Source of the DNA: an uncultured Armatimonadota bacterium
GTDB taxonomy: Bacteria; Armatimonadota; Fimbriimonadia; Fimbriimonadales; Fimbriimonadaceae
Direction of reading: 5' to 3'
NCBI GenBank assembly: GCA_903833215.1
Contig: CAILEM010000097.1
Location: forward strand, 1 to 64,000
Length of the DNA stretch: 64,000 bases
Shown: piece after piece, positions 26,054-34,830 of the stretch
How positions within the stretch are numbered: the first letter of the stretch is position 1
Layout of the letters: each line of letters starts with the position of its first letter
Position numbers and translations under genes: made by a program
Notes under the pieces: generated by a model
Told to the model about the DNA's origin: nothing
Seen by the model: the letters and a program-made list of their open reading frames with translations, nothing else
Database searches by the model: none

Positions 26054-26095
26054 AAAAGGCCAGTTGAGAATTGCCCTCTCAACTGGCCTTTTTTG
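26054..26095 (+). terminator. Rho-independent terminator
   Basis: AAAAGGCCAGTTGAGA-attgccc-TCTCAACTGGCCTTTT is a long perfect stem followed by T residues, 15 nt after the stop codon. Confidence 0.92.
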
Positions 26096-26120
26096 CGCGT
26101 AAATTCCGTCTCCGGAGTCG

Positions 26121-26325
26121 GGGCAGGGCGCGCCCTAATGTCAAACAGTTTTGGCAGAATGGTCTTGTTCTGTAGCCGTGGCATGGTTTTTGGCCGCGCA
26201 CCCAACTCGCGGCTAGAACCCATTTTCGGTCTTGGCGAACGGTCCGAACGCCGGCATAAGCCATCCGGCGCCTACGGCGGCTGTTGAAATGCCAAAACTG
26301 TTTGACATTAAGGCACGCCTCGACC
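26121..26325. repeat. MITE-like element with 21-bp perfect inverted ends
   Basis: AATGTCAAACAGTTTTGGCA and one more base (26136-26156) are repeated exactly in inverted form at 26290-26310. The flanking GGGCGCGCCC and AGGCACGCCT extend the arms with mismatches. The interior of about 130 nt has no ORF worth calling. The right end reaches the stop codon of the DapA-like gene. It could be a small non-autonomous mobile element or a large extragenic hairpin. Confidence 0.6.
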
Positions 26326-27204
26326 CTACGGGTTTGTTAGGCTTTTGACGAGATCCAAAGTGGGTTGAATTCTCTCCGTTGCCAAACCTAGGAGCGGCAG
26401 CCGGACATCGGCTGACGGGATCACTCCTAGCTCAAACAGCATCTTTTTGTTTGCGGCGGGCTGGGGACACGATCGTATGGATCTCAGGGCAGGTTCAATC
26501 AGCGAGAATTTTGCTTCTGCCGACTCCGGATCCGTTTCCCACTCTCCCACAATCTGGCTGAGCCAGCCTGGGATGAGGTTTGCTGCACCGCTGATCGTCC
26601 CCGTCCATCCGCCTTTGAGCACATCAATCAGGAGGGTTTCGTCGCCGACGAACAACACCTTGCCAGTGCCACTCAGTGCGTCGGCATAGGCACCAATGTT
26701 ATCGGGGTTCCCGCTACTGTCCTTGAGCCCCATCATTTTATCGTGGTGTGCAAGTCGAGCCATCGTCTCAGCCGGGATCGTAACGCCGGTTCTCTGAGGG
26801 AAATTGTAAATCAACACGGGAGCCGGAGAACTGTCCAAAACCGCTTCAAACCATTGGCAGATCGCCTCGTCCGGTGCATCTCGGAAGAACCCAGGCGGCA
26901 TCAGCAATACGCCCTGCGCGCCTGCGGCAGCCGTTTGCTTACAGAGCCAAATCGCTTCATGTAGGCTTGGAGTCGCCACGCCGAGGATGATCTCAAGTCC
27001 ATCGGCAAGGGCCACCGCGCCTTTCACCAAGTCTCGCTTTTCAACCGCGCTGAGCGATGGGCCCTCTCCATTGGTTCCCGCTAGCACAACCCCCGCGCAT
27101 CCACCCGCCTTGTACCAAGCCATCAAGCGTACGATGGCGGTGAAGTCAGGCTCGCCTTTTGCGTTGAAAGGGGTTACCGCCGCTGGGTAGACACCCCGCT
27201 TCAT
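26326..27204 (-). CDS. DHDPS/NAL-family aldolase (DapA-like)
   Basis: 292 aa, the family length. GTNGEGPSLS corresponds to the GTTGE pyruvate-carboxylate loop, IYNFPQRTGV contains the catalytic Tyr, and GLKDSSGN the Schiff-base Lys. The GTNGE variant and the catabolic neighbours point to a pyruvate-dependent aldolase or dehydratase of the superfamily rather than lysine biosynthesis, though true DapA cannot be excluded. It overlaps fumarylacetoacetase by 4 nt (ATGA) and is the last gene of a three-gene operon. Confidence 0.85.
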   Translation of the reverse strand: MKRGVYPAAVTPFNAKGEPDFTAIVRLMAWYKAGGCAGVVLAGTNGEGPSLSAVEKRDLVKGAVALADGLEIILGVATPSLHEAIWLCKQTAAAGAQGVLLMPPGFFRDAPDEAICQWFEAVLDSSPAPVLIYNFPQRTGVTIPAETMARLAHHDKMMGLKDSSGNPDNIGAYADALSGTGKVLFVGDETLLIDVLKGGWTGTISGAANLIPGWLSQIVGEWETDPESAEAKFSLIEPALRSIRSCPQPAANKKMLFELGVIPSADVRLPLLGLATERIQPTLDLVKSLTNP

Positions 27205-28457
27205 AGAGACGGCATCACCTGATTCTCCAGTGTGCCAAACCCGATACGATATCCCTTGCCCACGCAGTAACCAGTAAGCCGAACGGTGTCACCGTCTTCG
27301 ATGAAGCGTCGTTCTTCACCTGTTTCATTCATCACGATGGGCTTCGATCCTCGCCAAGCAAGTTCCAGCATCGAGCCAAACATCCCTTCCTCGGGTCCGC
27401 TGATGGTTCCGCTTGCGTATAGGTCGCCCGGCTCTGTCGGCGTTCCGTTTGAGGTTTGGTGGGCTAACTGCTGCGCAAAACTCCAGTAGAGTTCTTTTGA
27501 GTTCGTCTGAGAGATGATCTGCGGGGCCGTCATCTTTTCCGTTTGAAGTGATACTTCAAGCACGATGTCGAAGTGATTTAATCGTGGTCTGCGAAGGTGA
27601 GGCAAAGGCTCGGGATCTTGCTTCTGTCCGTCGATCCTGAACGGCTCCAGTGCATCCAGCGTGACCAACCATGGGCTAACTGACGTGGCGAAACTCTTGG
27701 CCAGAAATGGTCCGAGTGGCTGGTACTCCCACCTCTGGACATCCCTCGCTGACCAGTCGTTAACAAGCACCAATCCCCCGATGTAGTTCTCGGCCTGAGC
27801 AACGGGAATCGATTCGCCGAACTCATTCCCCTCGATCAGGAAAAAGCCCAATTCAAGTTCAAAATCAAGCTCTTGTGTTGGACCAAATGTCGGAACATCT
27901 GCATCTGCTGCCTTCGTCTGCCCTTTCGGACGGATGATCGGGACTTCGGACGGTACCACGCTCGATGCCCGCCCGTTATATCCAACGGGTAGGTACCGGT
28001 AGTTGGGAAGGAGAGCAGGCATGTCGGGGCGGAACATCTTGCCAACGTTGCTTGCATGGTGGATCCCCGAATAAAAGTCAACAAAGGAGGGGACCTCCAT
28101 CGGAAGCAGCATCCTCAACTCTTCAGCGGGCAGCATGACCTCCTTCTTGAGTTTGGAGTTATCCCTGAGCTTTGGATTGCCCTCCCGCAAGAGGTCGTAG
28201 AGTCCTCGACGCAACTCGACAAAGTTCATTTTTCCGATCTCGGAAAACCCCTCAGCTTCGTCGAATCCATACTCTGCAAGTACCCCGCCCTCGATCAGGC
28301 CAAGGATGTCGACGGCGAAGTCGCCGATGCGCGTGACCAGCACTTGGGAGTCTTCACCAAGGTCCGCGACACCAAACGGCAGATTCTGAATTGGAAAGTG
28401 GGAGTTTGCATCGACCCGAATCCAACTCTTCGCATTCGGCGAAACCACAAAACCCAT
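27201..28457 (-). CDS. fahA: Fumarylacetoacetase
   Basis: 418 aa, the length of full FAH. The enzyme splits fumarylacetoacetate into fumarate and acetoacetate, the last step of tyrosine and homogentisate breakdown. DFYSGIHHASNVGKMFRP holds the metal-binding Asp and catalytic His. LVNDWSARDVQRWEYQPLGP and YASGTISGPEEGMFGSMLEL are the other conserved blocks. The stop of the upstream unknown gene and its ATG overlap (TAATG). hmgA and hppD are not nearby. Confidence 0.95.
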   Translation of the reverse strand: MGFVVSPNAKSWIRVDANSHFPIQNLPFGVADLGEDSQVLVTRIGDFAVDILGLIEGGVLAEYGFDEAEGFSEIGKMNFVELRRGLYDLLREGNPKLRDNSKLKKEVMLPAEELRMLLPMEVPSFVDFYSGIHHASNVGKMFRPDMPALLPNYRYLPVGYNGRASSVVPSEVPIIRPKGQTKAADADVPTFGPTQELDFELELGFFLIEGNEFGESIPVAQAENYIGGLVLVNDWSARDVQRWEYQPLGPFLAKSFATSVSPWLVTLDALEPFRIDGQKQDPEPLPHLRRPRLNHFDIVLEVSLQTEKMTAPQIISQTNSKELYWSFAQQLAHQTSNGTPTEPGDLYASGTISGPEEGMFGSMLELAWRGSKPIVMNETGEERRFIEDGDTVRLTGYCVGKGYRIGFGTLENQVMPSL

Positions 28458-29365
28458 TAGTTGTCTCGCTCCGTGAGACCGAGAGCACCGAGTTCATCGA
28501 GACCCTCTTTTGGAGAGCAGGAGCCGATTGACCAGAACAGTTCCCGGGAATCTTCAATATCTTCAATCGATACAGTGGAATCGCACCAACGAAGCTGCTT
28601 GTCCGTAAAGCTCCATGCATCGGATGATTGAGTCAAGAGGAGATCTTCCAACTCACTGCGGGACATGTCCTCAGAGAGGGCAAAGGCGCATGCCGCCAAG
28701 ACATTAATGAAGCCGTGCATTCGGGCTCCCGTCTCCCGGTCATGCTTAGGAAATGGGTGATGCAGCCCAGCCGTCAGCTTAAAGCTCAAATCGAGGCCCA
28801 CAGCACCGTGCAGAAATTCAGCTAATTCAGCAGCAGCGGGGAAAGCACCTGGCGTGGGACCTCCCGTTCGAGCTTTGGCACACAACCACTCTGTTTCAGC
28901 CAACGCAGCGAGGGAGTCATCAATTCCCATCCCCCAAGGAAGTTCGACAAAGACATCAACATCCTGGAATGAGTTGAGATCTCGAATACAAGCTTCAATG
29001 TTCTTGTGGCTGGGAATTCGAACTTCGTAAGCTTCAATGACGGCAAGGTCACCTGCCGATTTCACGAAATCCGTCATAGTCTTCGCATCGTGTTCGAGAG
29101 CCGAATGCCATCCATCGAGGTTGTCGTTGGCTCGCCCAATGACCGACACAGGAATTTCTGGTGCATCAGGAATCTGAAGCAGTGCGGCCTTCAGGTCATT
29201 CAATTGGGTCGAGGCGCAAACAAATCGCCCCAAGAACCATTCGTCGTCTCCCTGTAATGTTCGAATGTAATTGGCTACGGCAGGGGCCATGTCCAGCTTG
29301 GCGGGAGGAAATAAGCCAGCATAGTCGATGACACCATCCAGAAGAGTTTGCAGCGAAGCAACCAT
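28457..29365 (-). CDS. Unknown protein coupled to fumarylacetoacetase
   Basis: 302 aa, first gene of the unknown-fahA-dapA-like operon. The sequence (LLDGVIDYAGLFPPAKLDMA near the start, then FVCASTQLNDL and FKLTAGLHHPFP) reads like a soluble alpha/beta, perhaps TIM-barrel-like protein: the block VFVELPWG and the later KLTAGLHHP look like successive barrel strands. No signal peptide is present. I do not recognise a named family. TACTGT on the minus strand ends 5 nt before the ATG, suggesting a leaderless operon mRNA. The tight coupling suggests a role in aromatic amino acid degradation. Confidence 0.75.
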   Translation of the reverse strand: MVASLQTLLDGVIDYAGLFPPAKLDMAPAVANYIRTLQGDDEWFLGRFVCASTQLNDLKAALLQIPDAPEIPVSVIGRANDNLDGWHSALEHDAKTMTDFVKSAGDLAVIEAYEVRIPSHKNIEACIRDLNSFQDVDVFVELPWGMGIDDSLAALAETEWLCAKARTGGPTPGAFPAAAELAEFLHGAVGLDLSFKLTAGLHHPFPKHDRETGARMHGFINVLAACAFALSEDMSRSELEDLLLTQSSDAWSFTDKQLRWCDSTVSIEDIEDSRELFWSIGSCSPKEGLDELGALGLTERDN

Positions 29366-29552
29366 ACCTAACAGTATTCCGCACTCAGAGCCCTTGTTGG
29401 CTCAAAACTAAGCGGAAGGAACCACTAGCCCACCGTCTATCTCTATTTGCTGTCAGAAGTCCAAGTCATCTCCGGGAACCTCGCACCGGGCGGGGTATCA
29501 TTAAAGGTCTAGTTGAGAGCGTACACAGTGGTGCTTTCCTGAAGGATCCCCC

Positions 29553-30128
29553 ATGTCGAAACTGAAAGTATTAATTGCGGATGACGAACCGATCATCCTT
29601 TTGGACCTGAAACAGATGCTGGAGAACCTCGGATACGAGGTCGTCGCCGAGGCAAGCGATGGACAGCAGGCGACTGAACTTGCGAGAGAGACACATCCCG
29701 ATGTCTGCATTTTGGACGTTAAGATGCCCGTCATGGACGGCATTGAGGCAGTTGGAATCATTACCGAGGAGAATATCGCTCCCACGATTCTATTGACCGC
29801 CTACTCGGACAAGGAACTCGTCGACCGAGCTAAGAACGCGGGCGTTTTTGCTTACCTCGTGAAGCCGTTCAAGCCGAGCGACTTGCCTCCTGCCATCGAA
29901 GTTGCCCGAAGCCGCTTTGAACAGAATGTTCAACTTTCGAAAGAAGTCGGCACGCTCCAAGAGCGACTCGAAGCTCGAAAGCTTGTTGATCGAGCGAAAG
30001 GCATCCTCATGGATGAGCACAAACTCTCCGAAGGCGAAGCATACCGACGCATTCAAGTGCAGTCGATGAACCTTCGAAAGACGATGCGCGAAGTCGCAGA
30101 AGCGATCATCCTCGCCAAGTCCATTTAA
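29553..30128 (+). CDS. Response regulator with ANTAR RNA-binding output
   Basis: 191 aa. The receiver domain (1-120) has the acidic pair ADDEP, phosphoacceptor in CILDVKMPVMDG, Thr in LLTAYS and Lys in LVKPF. The C-terminal ANTAR domain (about 130-188: KLVDRAKGILMDEHKLSEGE, then YRRIQVQSMN) binds paired RNA hairpins to prevent transcription termination in known members. No cognate kinase is adjacent. GAAGGA eight bases before the ATG is the ribosome site. Targets are unknown. Confidence 0.93.
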   Translation: MSKLKVLIADDEPIILLDLKQMLENLGYEVVAEASDGQQATELARETHPDVCILDVKMPVMDGIEAVGIITEENIAPTILLTAYSDKELVDRAKNAGVFAYLVKPFKPSDLPPAIEVARSRFEQNVQLSKEVGTLQERLEARKLVDRAKGILMDEHKLSEGEAYRRIQVQSMNLRKTMREVAEAIILAKSI

Positions 30129-30143
30129 GCTTCTTGGTCGTGC

Positions 30144-30149
30144 TATAAC
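30144..30149 (+). promoter_or_regulatory. Extended -10 TGCTATAAC, leaderless start predicted
   Basis: TATAAC with an upstream TG (extended -10) ends 6 nt before the ATG of the HIT gene; no ribosome site lies between. Confidence 0.55.
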
Positions 30150-30155
30150 CACAGC

Positions 30156-30653
30156 ATGACTGAGATTCTTTGGGCCCCTTGGCGTATGACTTACATTCAA
30201 AGACCCACGACAGGCAAGCCGAGCGGAGATATCTTCCTCGACTTACCTGCCGAAAACCAAGACGAGAAGAATTTCATTCTTTACCGCGGAAATTCGGCGT
30301 TCGTCATTCTGAATGCATTCCCTTATACCAGTGGCCATCTTATGGTCGCCCCGTACCGCCAAGTCGCGTCGATCGAGCTCCTCGACGATGCCGAACTGCT
30401 TGAGATCAACCAACTGGTAGCCAAAGCCGTTGGATGGCTCAAAGCCATTTACAAGCCGGATGGATTCAACATTGGTGTGAACCTAGGTTCCGCCGCAGGA
30501 GCGGGCATTCCTGTCCATATTCATTGGCACGTGGTCCCTCGTTGGAGCGGTGACGCAAATTTCATGACCTCAGTGGGCAACCTTAGGGTCATCCCCGAAT
30601 CTCTTGAGGCAACCTACACGAGGCTGATGCAGGCGGTCGAGCTTGACGCTTGA
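30156..30653 (+). CDS. HIT-family nucleotide hydrolase/transferase
   Basis: 165 aa. The HIT motif HIHWHVVPRW (HxHxH) near residue 128 carries the catalytic histidine. ILNAFPYTSGHLMVAPYRQV is the usual nucleotide-binding strand region. The N-terminal APWRMTYI is typical of bacterial Ap4A phosphorylase-like HIT proteins. It probably cleaves dinucleoside polyphosphates or AMP-linked compounds. Its end overlaps the uracil-DNA glycosylase start by 11 nt, so the two are cotranscribed. Confidence 0.92.
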   Translation: MTEILWAPWRMTYIQRPTTGKPSGDIFLDLPAENQDEKNFILYRGNSAFVILNAFPYTSGHLMVAPYRQVASIELLDDAELLEINQLVAKAVGWLKAIYKPDGFNIGVNLGSAAGAGIPVHIHWHVVPRWSGDANFMTSVGNLRVIPESLEATYTRLMQAVELDA

Positions 30654-31248
30654 CGATCTGAAGCTGGAAGCGTCGACATGTACGGGTTGTGCCCTCTCCG
30701 AAAGACGCACGAATGTGGTTTTCGGCGAAGGTGATCCTCAATCGCCGCTCGTGCTCATAGGTGAAGGCCCTGGCGAGACCGAGGACAAGATGGGCCGACC
30801 GTTCGTTGGACGCGCGGGTCAACTTCTCGATAAGGCAATCAACGAGGCCGGGCTCCAGAGGTCGCAGCTCTACATCACCAACACTGTAAAATGCCGCGCT
30901 GCCGATTGGAGCACGGGCAAGCCCGTCAACCGAGCCCCAGTTGAGGCCGAAGTGCAAGCATGCCGTCGCTGGCTCGAACCTCAGGTAGCTCTTCTCAAAC
31001 CGAAAGTCATTCTCTGCATCGGTGCACCGAGTGCGAAGAACTTGATCAAGAAGAACTTCCAGATCACGAAAGAGCGGGGAATCTACTTTCCGTGCGAATT
31101 CGCACGCACCGCGATCGCAACCCTCCATCCGTCGTATATCCTTCGCCAAATGAACATCAGCGGCGACGGTGGCTATTCCCTTCTTGTGGCCGATATTACG
31201 CGAGCTTGGGAAGCAGCACAAAAACTTGCCAAACAGTCTCACGATTAG
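30643..31248 (+). CDS. Uracil-DNA glycosylase, family 4 (Fe-S type)
   Basis: 201 aa. Family 4 UDGs remove uracil from DNA and hold a [4Fe-4S] cluster. CTGCALSERR supplies two cluster cysteines, and C at VKCRA plus C at VQACRRW the others. GEGPGETEDKMGRPFVGRAG is the catalytic block and ATLHPSYILRQ the His motif. The TTG start lies inside the end of the HIT gene, giving coupled translation. Confidence 0.93.
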   Translation: MTLDDLKLEASTCTGCALSERRTNVVFGEGDPQSPLVLIGEGPGETEDKMGRPFVGRAGQLLDKAINEAGLQRSQLYITNTVKCRAADWSTGKPVNRAPVEAEVQACRRWLEPQVALLKPKVILCIGAPSAKNLIKKNFQITKERGIYFPCEFARTAIATLHPSYILRQMNISGDGGYSLLVADITRAWEAAQKLAKQSHD

Positions 31249-31263
31249 TTGAACAAGGCCGAC

Positions 31264-31269
31264 TACAAT
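31264..31269 (+). promoter_or_regulatory. -10 element TACAAT before the M1 peptidase
   Basis: TACAAT ends 8 nt before the ATG at 31278, predicting a leaderless or nearly leaderless transcript. Confidence 0.45.
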
Positions 31270-31277
31270 AGTGGACT

Positions 31278-33620
31278 ATGAGTCGTCCGCGATTTCCGGT
31301 GGCAATGGGTCTCCTTGCCCTCTCCTACGCAGCCTTTGCCCAGGTTCATCCACACAACTTCGATCTGCTCGACGTGAAGTGGCATGTTGACCTCAAGACC
31401 TATGAAGAAAGCGGTTTGCTGACGGGTGACATCGTAAATACCATGACGGTTCTTTCCGAACCTACAAGTGTCTCCTTCGACTGTGCAAAGCTTCATGTCC
31501 AAAGGGTTGAGGTCGATGGAAAACCAGCTAAATTCAGCACGACTGTCACGACCCTGACCGTCAATCTTCCGGAAGGTACGAAGGCCAATCAGACGGTCAA
31601 GATTCACGTCTACTACGACGGGCACCCCGAGGCAGGACTGTATCTCGTTCCCGCCGAGCGCGCGTTCCCTGCCCATACGAATGTGATCTACTCGCAGGGC
31701 GAGATGGAAGACAACCGTTATTGGCTTCCCACGTGGGATTATCCGGACGACAAAGCAACCAGCGAGGGAATTATCGAAGTCGCGAAAGGCGAAACCGCGA
31801 TTAGCAATGGCAAGTTGCTCGATGTCCAGGAGAAAAGCGACCGCAGAATATTCCACTGGAAAGTAGATCAACCTCATGCGACGTACCTGATCTCCGTCAT
31901 TGCCGGCAAATACGAAGGTGGCCACGGAATGTGGGGAAAGATGCCGGTGGATTACTACGTGCCCCAGGGGCTGCTCGAAATGGGGGACGCGACATTCGGA
32001 CGAACCGAGAAGATCATCGACTTCTACTCAAAGCTCACCGGATTCAGTTACCCGTATGCAAAGTTCTGCCAGAGCGCTGTTCCCGACTACATGTTTGGTG
32101 GGATGGAGAACATCACGGCGGTAACGCAGACGATTGGTGCTTTGCACCCCAAATCGGCGGAACCCTTAGCTGACTCGACTGGCCTCGTGGCTCACGAACT
32201 CGCGCACCAATGGTTTGGAGACACCATTACATGCAGCGGATGGAGCGATGCCTGGCTCAACGAAGGATTTGCTACCTTCCTTCCCCACTTTTGGTACCGC
32301 TTCAAAGGCGACACCGAAAACTACGACCTTGGTCGCTATGGAGATTTCCAAGGTGCCCTCGGCGCACATCGTGATTCGACACGGCCGGTCGTTTGGACAG
32401 GCTATAAGAATGCTCTGGATATGTTCAACGGCTTCATCTACCCTGGTGGGTCATCGCGCATGTTCATGCTCATGGATCAACTTGGAGAAGAGAAATTCTG
32501 GAAGTGCATCACTGCTTATCTCAACGAGCGCAAATTCACTTCGTTCGCGACCCCGGCTTTTTTCGAGAGCTTGTCGAAGTCGTCTGGAGTTGACCTAACG
32601 CCATTCATGAAACAATGGTTCTACACTGCAGGGGCACCCAATCTCAATGTATCCGAAAGAGACGGCAACCTAATTATCAAGCAGACGGCTCCCTACTTCG
32701 ACCTAAACCTCGACGTGTGGACGCTCGATGGTGGAAGCTGGTTCAAAAAGAAGCTCGCCGTCTCGGGAAGAGAGACGACGATGGCGCGGGGCAACCAGGC
32801 TGGAAAACCAGTTTTGGTCGATCCTCGATGCTTTGTGATGGCCAACATTACCGTCGATATCCCCTACTCAGTCGACGAACGAATTCAGCTGTTCAATAAC
32901 GCTCCTAATGCGGGTGAGAAGGCACGCATTCTCGACACGATGACTCAAGGCTTTAGTGCCGACCAGTGGCTATCCTTCGCTAAAACCATTAAGTCTCCTG
33001 TCCTCCTTGAGCGAGTCATCGGCCATCTAGGTGCGAATGCTGAGACCTTTTTGCTTGAACTCACCCAATCAAACGATCGAAGAGTTGCCAATTCAGCGAT
33101 TGGCCAACTCGGTGGACTGCCCTCCTCTTCTCAGATCGTTTCACGGCTCTCCATACTCTCCGTCAATGATCCCAACGACTTGATTCGCCAAAACGCTCTC
33201 AGAGGACTGATAAACCTAACGGGTGATGAGGCTTTGGTGGCGAAGGCTTGGAAGACGGATGCGTACCAAGATGGATATCGCCAGATGGCCCTCGCATGGT
33301 GGAATCAACACAAGCCAGATGTCGCCCGGGAGAAGTGTCTTGAGACTCTCACCAAGCCGACCGCTGAACCAACGCGGCAAACTGCCATTTCTTACCTCGG
33401 TGGCCTAAAAGATAAGCCGGGAGAAACTCGTGTGTATGACGCACTGGCTGCGATCCTCAAAGAGACATCTTTCGGAGCACGGTCTCGAGCCATCGGTGCC
33501 CTGGCTCAATACGGAAATCCAGCGGCGATTCCGCTTCTAGAGCCTTTCCGTAACCACAGCCTCGTGTTCTTCCGTGAAGGAGTCGAAGGTGCACTTGCGA
33601 CTCTCAGCGCGAAGAAGTAG
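31278..33620 (+). CDS. Exported M1-family aminopeptidase with C-terminal HEAT-like repeats
   Basis: 780 aa. A signal peptide (VAMGLLALSYAAFAQ) precedes the M1 domains. FGGMENITAVTQT is the substrate-binding GxMEN motif, and HELAHQWFGDTITCSGWSDA with LNEGFATF gives the zinc site HExxH-x18-E. The C-terminal about 220 residues (VANSAIGQLGGLPSSSQIV; LIRQNALRGLINLTG; AISYLGGLKDKPGE) are helical HEAT-like repeats. It should hydrolyse peptides in the periplasm. A 12-bp hairpin follows the stop. Confidence 0.92.
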   Translation: MSRPRFPVAMGLLALSYAAFAQVHPHNFDLLDVKWHVDLKTYEESGLLTGDIVNTMTVLSEPTSVSFDCAKLHVQRVEVDGKPAKFSTTVTTLTVNLPEGTKANQTVKIHVYYDGHPEAGLYLVPAERAFPAHTNVIYSQGEMEDNRYWLPTWDYPDDKATSEGIIEVAKGETAISNGKLLDVQEKSDRRIFHWKVDQPHATYLISVIAGKYEGGHGMWGKMPVDYYVPQGLLEMGDATFGRTEKIIDFYSKLTGFSYPYAKFCQSAVPDYMFGGMENITAVTQTIGALHPKSAEPLADSTGLVAHELAHQWFGDTITCSGWSDAWLNEGFATFLPHFWYRFKGDTENYDLGRYGDFQGALGAHRDSTRPVVWTGYKNALDMFNGFIYPGGSSRMFMLMDQLGEEKFWKCITAYLNERKFTSFATPAFFESLSKSSGVDLTPFMKQWFYTAGAPNLNVSERDGNLIIKQTAPYFDLNLDVWTLDGGSWFKKKLAVSGRETTMARGNQAGKPVLVDPRCFVMANITVDIPYSVDERIQLFNNAPNAGEKARILDTMTQGFSADQWLSFAKTIKSPVLLERVIGHLGANAETFLLELTQSNDRRVANSAIGQLGGLPSSSQIVSRLSILSVNDPNDLIRQNALRGLINLTGDEALVAKAWKTDAYQDGYRQMALAWWNQHKPDVAREKCLETLTKPTAEPTRQTAISYLGGLKDKPGETRVYDALAAILKETSFGARSRAIGALAQYGNPAAIPLLEPFRNHSLVFFREGVEGALATLSAKK

Positions 33621-33623
33621 ACG

Positions 33624-34751
33624 TCATTGGTTGGACGAGTCGAGGCTCGTCCAACCATCGTAAAACGCCTTACGAGCTTGAGTCGCACGCTCAACGCAGC
33701 CTGTACCCACCGCATTGACGTGCCCCATCTTTCTCCCCGGCTTGGCGATTTCCTTGCCATACCAGTGAAAGTAGGTATTCGGTATCGCTAGTGCGGCACT
33801 GATCGCATCGCTATAGCAACCGGAGGGCGATCGACCTAGTAGATTCGCCATACAGGTTTCTGCGCCCACTGGTTCAATTATTGGCCAGCCCATGACGAGC
33901 CGTATGTGTTGTTCAAACTGACTCACCCCACCCCAATCGAGCGTGTAGTGCCCTGTGTTGTGGGGCCTTGGCGCGATCTCGTTGACCTGGAACGATCCAT
34001 CGGCAAGTTCAAAGAGCTCAACACCGTACAGTCCCCTGCCGCCAACCGCCTCCACTGCAGCATAGGCAGCTTCAGAAGCATCCACTCCAGCCGGGAAAAC
34101 CAGGTCGCAGACGTGATCGACTTGAACCGTCTCCATCGTGGGAAAACTACCCATCCCAAACGGTCCAACATAGACCATGACCGCCAGCTCTCGGCGAAAG
34201 GGCACGAACTGTTCGGCCAGCCAACCACCGCCCTCCCAGGCGGAGCGATTCTGTTCGAGTTCACGCAGATTCTTTATGGATCGCGCGCCTTTCCCGTCGT
34301 AGCCCCCAAACCGGGTCTTGATCATCATGGGAAACCCAATGTCTGCAATAGCGCCCGAGGGATCGGCCTCTAACGGAACAGCGTTTGGCGATGGCACACC
34401 TGCCACTTGCAAGGCTTGCCTCTGCCGAAGCTTGTCTTGAATCGTATCCAAGGAGGCAATGCTGGGCACGATCGCATCTTCTGAGACACCCGCAAGCTCA
34501 CAAGCTGCTCGGATGTCTTTGGCAAGGATGAATTCGTTTTCAAGGGTCACGCGTTCACACTGCATCAAGACCTCGGCGATCCTCTCTGGATCGCTAAGTT
34601 CACCTTTTATCGCTGCTGCGATCTGTGACGCAGGTGTATTCCACGAGTTATCGAGCGATAAGCATCGCAATCCTGCTCGCTGAGCTGCCTGGATAGACAT
34701 ACGGGCCAACTGCCCTCCGCCAAGAAAACCGATGTCAAACCGTGTTGCCAC
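33624..34751 (-). CDS. purK: N5-carboxyaminoimidazole ribonucleotide synthase
   Basis: 375 aa from GTG 34751 (VATRFDIGFLGGGQLARM); the track start 45 codons earlier runs into the fabI region. PurK uses ATP and bicarbonate to carboxylate AIR in purine synthesis. GFLGGGQLARM is the N-terminal Rossmann-like motif; TRFGGYDGKGARSI and VNEIAPRPHNTGHYTLD are ATP-grasp signatures. purE is not adjacent. On the minus strand TACCCT ends 7 nt before the GTG. Confidence 0.93.
   Translation of the reverse strand: MATRFDIGFLGGGQLARMSIQAAQRAGLRCLSLDNSWNTPASQIAAAIKGELSDPERIAEVLMQCERVTLENEFILAKDIRAACELAGVSEDAIVPSIASLDTIQDKLRQRQALQVAGVPSPNAVPLEADPSGAIADIGFPMMIKTRFGGYDGKGARSIKNLRELEQNRSAWEGGGWLAEQFVPFRRELAVMVYVGPFGMGSFPTMETVQVDHVCDLVFPAGVDASEAAYAAVEAVGGRGLYGVELFELADGSFQVNEIAPRPHNTGHYTLDWGGVSQFEQHIRLVMGWPIIEPVGAETCMANLLGRSPSGCYSDAISAALAIPNTYFHWYGKEIAKPGRKMGHVNAVGTGCVERATQARKAFYDGWTSLDSSNQ
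33628..33657. terminator. Bidirectional hairpin between convergent genes
   Basis: TGGTTGGACGAG-TCGAG-CTCGTCCAACCA (one base between) is a 12-bp perfect stem. It lies between the M1 stop and inside the last codons of purK. There is no T-run, so termination efficiency is uncertain. Confidence 0.5.
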
Positions 34752-34830
34752 GGCGAAGAGGGTACCGCCACAAAACACAAGTTCATACAAGATTAGCGTC
34801 ACACGATGCCAAGCAGGGTAAAACGTTGAG

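Noticed and set aside
26121-26325. Riboswitch or structured RNA for the dapA-like gene
   Set aside because: The structured element is at the 3' end of that gene, not its leader, and the arms look like an inverted-repeat element.
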